Shown in pieces: positions 60,131 to 64,000 of a stretch of DNA of 64,000 nt. The stretch is taken from contig DFYY01000037.1 of NCBI GenBank assembly GCA_002383485.1, positions 81,150-145,149 of the forward strand, read 5' to 3'. Position numbers and translations under genes: made by a program. Below the pieces are notes generated by a model. That model was not told where the DNA came from, made no database searches, and was given only the letters and a program-made list of their open reading frames with translations. Numbering within the stretch: the stretch's first letter is position 1; each line of letters starts with the position of its first letter. Origin of the DNA: Bacteroidales bacterium UBA4070 (GTDB lineage Bacteria; Bacteroidota; Bacteroidia; Bacteroidales; VadinHA17).

Positions 60131-61414
60131 CTATAAACAAAAAAGGGAATATAAGGGAATGCTTCTGATATTATTCTCATTCCCAAAATTTTTGAATGAA
60201 ACCCGGTAAGAAAACGGTGGTGAATACCTCTTAATAAATTCTGCAAGACTTTTAGAGCGCACATTATCTCCTGATTTAACCTCAACAGGTATCACATTCC
60301 CATCTTTCTCAATTACAAAATCCACCTCGGCCCGGCCCTGCGACTCCCAATAGTATAGATCATAATCAGATGATGAAAGCGCTACGGCGACACTATTCTC
60401 TGTGATAGCTCCCCTGAATCGGTCGCTTGCCCTTGCAAGGTATTCCTTTGCGGTAATTCCGGTCATTGCAGTCAATAATCCCGTATCAGAATGATACAGC
60501 TTAAAGGCAGTTTGATCTTCAAAGGTTGAGACAGGAAATCGTCCTTCAGATATTCTCTGACAAGCAGTTACAACACCAGCTGCCTTCAGCCACTCTATTG
60601 CCGTCCCGTAATCCGCAGATCTTGCACCACTTCGTATTGTTTTATATTGAAACTTATGGTTCTCTTTAGCAAGCTGTGCCGGTAAAGATCCATATGCAGC
60701 CATGATCCGGACCGTCTCATTCTTGTCTGCATATCTGGCCATATCAGCAATATACGCGCTGTTGATGCTTTTCTTGAGAACGTCCAACATCGGGGTATCA
60801 CCGGTTTCGCTATGCTCCTTCACCACCTGTGGCATACCTCCGGTGTAAATGAAGGTACGGTAAAAATCATTGAACATTTCATGAAGGGAGCATTGTGTAA
60901 ATTCATTGAAAGAAGCCCTGATCATTTCTGCAGCATCCTTTCCTCTAACTGCCCATAAATATTCCTCAAAATCAAGGGGGTACATCCTTATAGCGTCAAC
61001 CTTACCGACTGGATATGAACTATTATCACGGTTTATATAAACCCCCAGGAGCGAGCCAGCTGCTATAACATGGTATCCGGAGGCTTCTTCGCAAAAATAT
61101 TTCAGGGAAGTTAAAGCTCTGCTGCAGGATTGTATTTCATCAAAGAACAGGAGTGTTTTTCCCTGAACTACAGGTTCTCCGGTGAGTACAGATAATTCTT
61201 TAATTATACGAACCGGGGAAAGATCACGATCAAAAACACGCGAAAGCTCATTATTGCTCTCAAAATTCAGGTAAAGCATATTACTGAAATGTTTCCTGCC
61301 AAATGCAGATATCGAATATGTCTTTCCCACCTGCCTGGCGCCTTGTACAATCAATGGCTGCCTATTCTTGCTTTTCATCCATTGCTGCAGCTTTGTTTCG
61401 ATCTTTCGTTCCAT
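60131..61414 (-). CDS. AAA ATPase with DUF4143 domain, second
   Basis: 427 residues. Walker A QGARQVGKTYS (about 21-31), Walker B LLFFDEIQS, sensor HVIAAGSLLG, and C-terminal WESQGRAEVDFVIEKDGNVIPVEVKSGDN. Same family as 55005-56189 but a different subgroup by sequence. Convergent with ileS. Possible operator at 61445-61462. Confidence 0.83.
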   Translation of the reverse strand: MERKIETKLQQWMKSKNRQPLIVQGARQVGKTYSISAFGRKHFSNMLYLNFESNNELSRVFDRDLSPVRIIKELSVLTGEPVVQGKTLLFFDEIQSCSRALTSLKYFCEEASGYHVIAAGSLLGVYINRDNSSYPVGKVDAIRMYPLDFEEYLWAVRGKDAAEMIRASFNEFTQCSLHEMFNDFYRTFIYTGGMPQVVKEHSETGDTPMLDVLKKSINSAYIADMARYADKNETVRIMAAYGSLPAQLAKENHKFQYKTIRSGARSADYGTAIEWLKAAGVVTACQRISEGRFPVSTFEDQTAFKLYHSDTGLLTAMTGITAKEYLARASDRFRGAITENSVAVALSSSDYDLYYWESQGRAEVDFVIEKDGNVIPVEVKSGDNVRSKSLAEFIKRYSPPFSYRVSFKNFGNENNIRSIPLYSLFCL

Positions 61415-61444
61415 TTTATGTTATATCATTACACTTTAATGATC

Positions 61445-61462
61445 GTAATAATGCAATATTAC
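61445..61462. promoter_or_regulatory. Palindrome upstream of the second DUF4143 ATPase gene
   Basis: GTAATA (61445-61450) and TATTAC (61457-61462), a six-base inverted repeat with a six-base spacer, 31 bp upstream of the ATG. Could be a regulator site; no candidate regulator identified. Confidence 0.3.
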
Positions 61463-61560
61463 AACACTTTTTCGACCTTACAAGCATTAGAATGATATAA
61501 TTATCAAGCTTGGCAGATCTTCCCGGGCATAGCTGTCCAACACCATCCAACAACATTTAA

Positions 61561-61568
61561 TATCTTTG
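61561..61568 (+). promoter_or_regulatory. -7 box of the riboflavin synthase gene
   Basis: TATCTTTG (exact TAnnTTTG), 22 bp before ATG 61591. No FMN riboswitch is visible in the short leader. Confidence 0.55.
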
Positions 61569-61590
61569 CACGAAACAAAATACTGTCATT

Positions 61591-62199
61591 ATGTTTTCAG
61601 GAATAGTAGAGGAAGCGGCACCGGTGGTGCGGATTGAAAAGGAAAAAGATAACATTCACATAACCATGCGATGCTCATTCACCCATGAGCTGAAGATTGA
61701 CCAGAGCGTGTCGCACAATGGCGTCTGCCTCACTGTGGTGAAGAAGGAGGGCGATACCTACACGGTTACCGCCATCCGCGAGACACTCGACAAGACCAAC
61801 CTCGGGCTGCTCAAGCCGGGCGACAAGGTCAACCTGGAACGGAGCACCCGCCTCGACGGACGCCTCGACGGTCACATGGTTCAGGGACACGTCGACCTGA
61901 CCGCGGTGTGCACCTCGGTGCGTGAAGCAGAAGGTTCATGGTATTATACATTTGAATACGAACCAACCTCGCCCGAGCATATCACCGTTGAGAAGGGCTC
62001 GGCCAGCGTGAACGGAGTGAGCCTTACCGTTGTCAACTCAAAGAACAAATCATTTGAGGTGGCCATCATTCCATTCACCTGGGAGGTCACAAACTTCCAT
62101 CAGATAAAAGTCGGCACCATTGTCAACATCGAGTTTGATATTCTCGGCAAATACATTGCGAAGATTGTCAGGCAGATCCTGGACAAGGATGGAAACTAG
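61591..62199 (+). CDS. ribE: Riboflavin synthase alpha subunit
   Basis: 202 residues. Two lumazine-binding repeats: MFSGIVEEAAPV (residues 1-12), VSHNGVCLTVV (about 39-49) and LDGHMVQGHVD in the first; GSASVNGVSLTVV and WEVTNFHQ in the second. It dismutates two 6,7-dimethyl-8-ribityllumazine into riboflavin. The MFSGIxE start is diagnostic. Stands alone without other rib genes nearby. Confidence 0.95.
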   Translation: MFSGIVEEAAPVVRIEKEKDNIHITMRCSFTHELKIDQSVSHNGVCLTVVKKEGDTYTVTAIRETLDKTNLGLLKPGDKVNLERSTRLDGRLDGHMVQGHVDLTAVCTSVREAEGSWYYTFEYEPTSPEHITVEKGSASVNGVSLTVVNSKNKSFEVAIIPFTWEVTNFHQIKVGTIVNIEFDILGKYIAKIVRQILDKDGN

Positions 62200-62216
62200 G
62201 CCACCATGCAAGGGAA

Positions 62217-62243
62217 AAAGGTCGTAGACCTTTCAGAATTGTA
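62217..62243 (+). repeat. YGTAG-loop hairpin repeat
   Basis: AAAGGT-CGTAG-ACCTTT plus CAGAATTGTA, six-base perfect arms, 17 bp after the riboflavin synthase stop; could also end its transcript. The 196 bp up to 62439 hold nothing else recognised. Confidence 0.8.
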
Positions 62244-62439
62244 GACCAGAATGCCCTCCGTCATCCCCGGACCTCCGTTTCAGGGTGGTTCGGGCATGTT
62301 GTTTATTGCAACTATTTTTCTTGCCTTCAAGTGCGATTCCTTAATATTTTTTACTATCTTGCCTTGGTCTGTTTCGCTGCAGACATCTGCTCTCATTATT
62401 AATTATAGTTTGCTTGTTTAATCATTAAACCTCAAACAA

Positions 62440-63126
62440 ATGAAAAAGATGTCCTTATTTCTTTTAAGTGTGATGCTGTTGATAGCATGTGAAAACCAAC
62501 CTGCAGATGACCATGGTGTCATACCAGATCTAAGTTCCTATGAAATAGGTAAGATGCATAACGAAGCTCTCGCTTATTATCACAGTAAAAACACAGATTT
62601 AGTTGCACCTGACGAAGTCATGCGCTTTATGGAAGATTTTTTAATTTCAAATAAGAACCTTGATAGGGAGATTGTTATGGAAGGAACGAAAAAGATCATG
62701 TCCACCCCGGAATACAATTTGATGTTCAATTCTAAATCATCCATCGATCAAAATAATATCTTAGCATACCTGGATGCGGTAAAGAAGAACATGAATGCTT
62801 CAGACAAATTAATAAATACATTAAGGCAGGCATTTGTCTTGGGAGTAGAAGCCAGTCCCGCTGAGGCTAAACTTTTTATTATCAATAATATTCAAAATAG
62901 ATCATGGTCGGGTATTGATAAAGATTTGGCATATGTATTTTCAGATGTGTTTTTACATTCATATGACTATTGGACAAAAACAACCGAAAAAAAACTCAAA
63001 AAATCCACTCTGATCATTCTCTATGACGCAGGAGGTGCTATACATGGAATGATTTTCGGTCCAATATTTTCAATTATCGAAAGTGCTGCGCTATCTGCAG
63101 TGGTAAGCGAAAAGTATCCTGAATGA
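62440..63126 (+). CDS. Hypothetical lipoprotein
   Basis: 228 residues. Signal peptide with lipobox LLIAC (Cys17), then a mostly helical, charged region without recognised domain; the end (about 195-220) is hydrophobic (HGMIFGPIFSIIESAALSAVV). Followed after 29 bp by a membrane protein gene, possibly co-transcribed. Confidence 0.65.
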   Translation: MKKMSLFLLSVMLLIACENQPADDHGVIPDLSSYEIGKMHNEALAYYHSKNTDLVAPDEVMRFMEDFLISNKNLDREIVMEGTKKIMSTPEYNLMFNSKSSIDQNNILAYLDAVKKNMNASDKLINTLRQAFVLGVEASPAEAKLFIINNIQNRSWSGIDKDLAYVFSDVFLHSYDYWTKTTEKKLKKSTLIILYDAGGAIHGMIFGPIFSIIESAALSAVVSEKYPE

Positions 63127-63155
63127 GATTACTCAAATAAATAACATTACTAAAG

Positions 63156-63620
63156 ATGAAAGCAGATACAGGAATTAGTGGTTACTCTGTAAAAGTTGCC
63201 GGGATCATTATTAGCGGAATAAGCCTGATTGGATTCACTCTGTGCAAAATAATTGATTATGACCCAACGATTATTGAAAACCTGCATCTTTCCAGATTTT
63301 TTGCTCTTTTGTTTTCTTGTGGTCTGGTCCTCTTTGTTTTTTCAAAAGACAAGAATAATGTTGATAGCTACATCCACAACACAAACATGATCAGCAGGTA
63401 TTTCCTGACAGCTTTATACTCCTGTCTTATTGCGTTCAACCTCATTCAGTCTATGAATGATGACTATACAATTGATGTTCTGGTTCTAATCCTATTCTTT
63501 CTTATTCTACAGATAATTTATACAGTGGTAATTCAGTTTCACAATTTGTCGAAAAAGAGTTTCTACGTCTTTTCCACTGTAATCTTTGTGATAGGATTGA
63601 TTTTATTATTACTTCTTTAG
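63156..63620 (+). CDS. Hypothetical four-helix membrane protein
   Basis: 154 residues with four hydrophobic segments (about 12-28, 46-62, 80-97, 106-128) and a fifth near 135-153. No family recognised. 29 bp after the lipoprotein gene. Confidence 0.6.
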   Translation: MKADTGISGYSVKVAGIIISGISLIGFTLCKIIDYDPTIIENLHLSRFFALLFSCGLVLFVFSKDKNNVDSYIHNTNMISRYFLTALYSCLIAFNLIQSMNDDYTIDVLVLILFFLILQIIYTVVIQFHNLSKKSFYVFSTVIFVIGLILLLLL

Positions 63621-63753
63621 AGAGCAGATACACCTGATTTGATCCAGGACAAATAAATCGCTTAAAAGTGTCTCAGAAAGTGAGATCCCTGGTAAGACTG
63701 ATTACAGCTTTTAAGGCAAAATAGTGGCTTAAATGCATTCTAAACAGTCCGGG

Positions 63754-63790
63754 AGGTCCGGGTCCTTGCAACGAAAGACCCGGACCTTTG
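63754..63790. terminator. Strong hairpin, probable terminator
   Basis: Eleven-base perfect arms AGGTCCGGGTC (63754-63764) and GACCCGGACCT (63777-63787) with a 12-base loop, followed by TTG. No long T-run. Lies between the membrane protein and ubiX; 63621-63753 holds nothing else. Confidence 0.5.
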
Positions 63791-63879
63791 CTTCTAAAAA
63801 TAACAATCACTCTCTTTAATCAGACCACCCGTAAAGGTTGGTGCAACAATTAATATCTTTACCACGCATTAACAGGATC

Positions 63880-64000
63880 ATGAACAGAAAGATAATCGTT
63901 GCAATCACCGGAGCCAGCGGGGCGATCTATGCCGTGAAGCTGCTGGAGCGGTTGCGGGGGCTACAGGCTGCGGGCAGAGTGCAGGGGGAGCACTTGAAGG
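63880..64000 (+). CDS. ubiX: Flavin prenyltransferase UbiX, 5' end
   Basis: First 40 codons only; the gene runs off the right edge. MNRKIIVAITGASGAIYAVKLL is the FMN-binding N-terminus of the UbiX/Pad1 family, which makes prenylated FMN for UbiD-type decarboxylases. TATCTTTA at 63854-63861 resembles a -7 box. Confidence 0.85.
   Translation, partial: MNRKIIVAITGASGAIYAVKLLERLRGLQAAGRVQGEHLK

Noticed and set aside
59071..60285. 404-codon minus-strand open frame
   Set aside because: Antisense to the end of ileS, with His/Leu-rich composition typical of a shadow frame in GC-rich coding DNA and no recognisable domain.
61569..61590. FMN riboswitch before riboflavin synthase
   Set aside because: The leader after the -7 box is only about 20 nt, too short for an FMN aptamer.

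Overview
The window comes from a member of the Bacteroidota, most likely Bacteroidales-like. Signs are repeated TAnnTTTG-type -7 boxes close to start codons, a NusG/UpxY-type antiterminator heading a capsule operon, a long (1133-residue) isoleucyl-tRNA synthetase, and short-leader transcripts. No rRNA, tRNA, CRISPR array or intact insertion sequence was seen. Nearly everything from 1 to 47.2 kb is on the minus strand and forms one large surface-polysaccharide island.

Region 1-3.1 kb (minus strand) is a lasso-peptide biosynthetic cluster cut by the window edge. It holds a nucleotidyltransferase, an HPr-kinase-like protein, a B2 leader peptidase, a 47-residue precursor peptide too short for usual gene calling (637-780), and the start of the asparagine-synthetase-like lasso cyclase. 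The precursor has a YxxP-like leader motif (WAKPEV), Thr at leader position -2, a core starting GGTLPGNE (predicted Gly1-Glu8 ring) and a C-terminal Ser. That Ser fits the companion kinase and nucleotidyltransferase, so a phosphorylated and possibly glycosylated lasso peptide is predicted.

Region 3.2-13.5 kb holds two diverged copies of a segment (wecA-like, wecB, nucleotidyltransferase, ydcF-like). One copy is decaying: there is a ydcF pseudogene, a frameshifted wecB fragment and remnants of other genes. A DarTG toxin-antitoxin pair lies between the copies.

Region 13.5-31.9 kb is an AT-rich glycan assembly operon: six GT4-type and one GT2 glycosyltransferases, a methyltransferase, a Wzy-like polymerase/ligase, a Wzx-like flippase, and a nonulosonic (sialic-type) acid cassette (neuB, neuC, neuA plus a 2-hydroxyacid dehydrogenase). 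Region 32-38 kb contains a small membrane protein, a HicB-like protein, a C1 peptidase with a lipoprotein, a Fic protein, UDP-sugar dehydrogenase and a third wecB. Region 38-47.2 kb has three small outer-membrane proteins and the export machine (two tandem Wzc tyrosine kinases, Wza, NusG-like regulator). HipBA, a Wzi-like protein and a divergent sugar transferase follow up to 52.7 kb.

Region 52.8-64 kb is more housekeeping in character: an AlbA_2 ATP-binding regulator, a DksA/TraR-like protein, two DUF4143-type ATPases flanking ileS, riboflavin synthase, two hypothetical proteins and the start of ubiX.

Three classes of small repeats are spread through the intergenic regions. The first is hairpins with a constant YGTAG loop, freely variable but complementary arms, and a constant AAGAATTGTA tail. 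The second is twin-hairpin modules (CCCGA..TCGGG then a second stem). The third is 7-8 bp tandem repeats, often joined to the twin hairpins. One such composite sits in frame inside a wecB gene.
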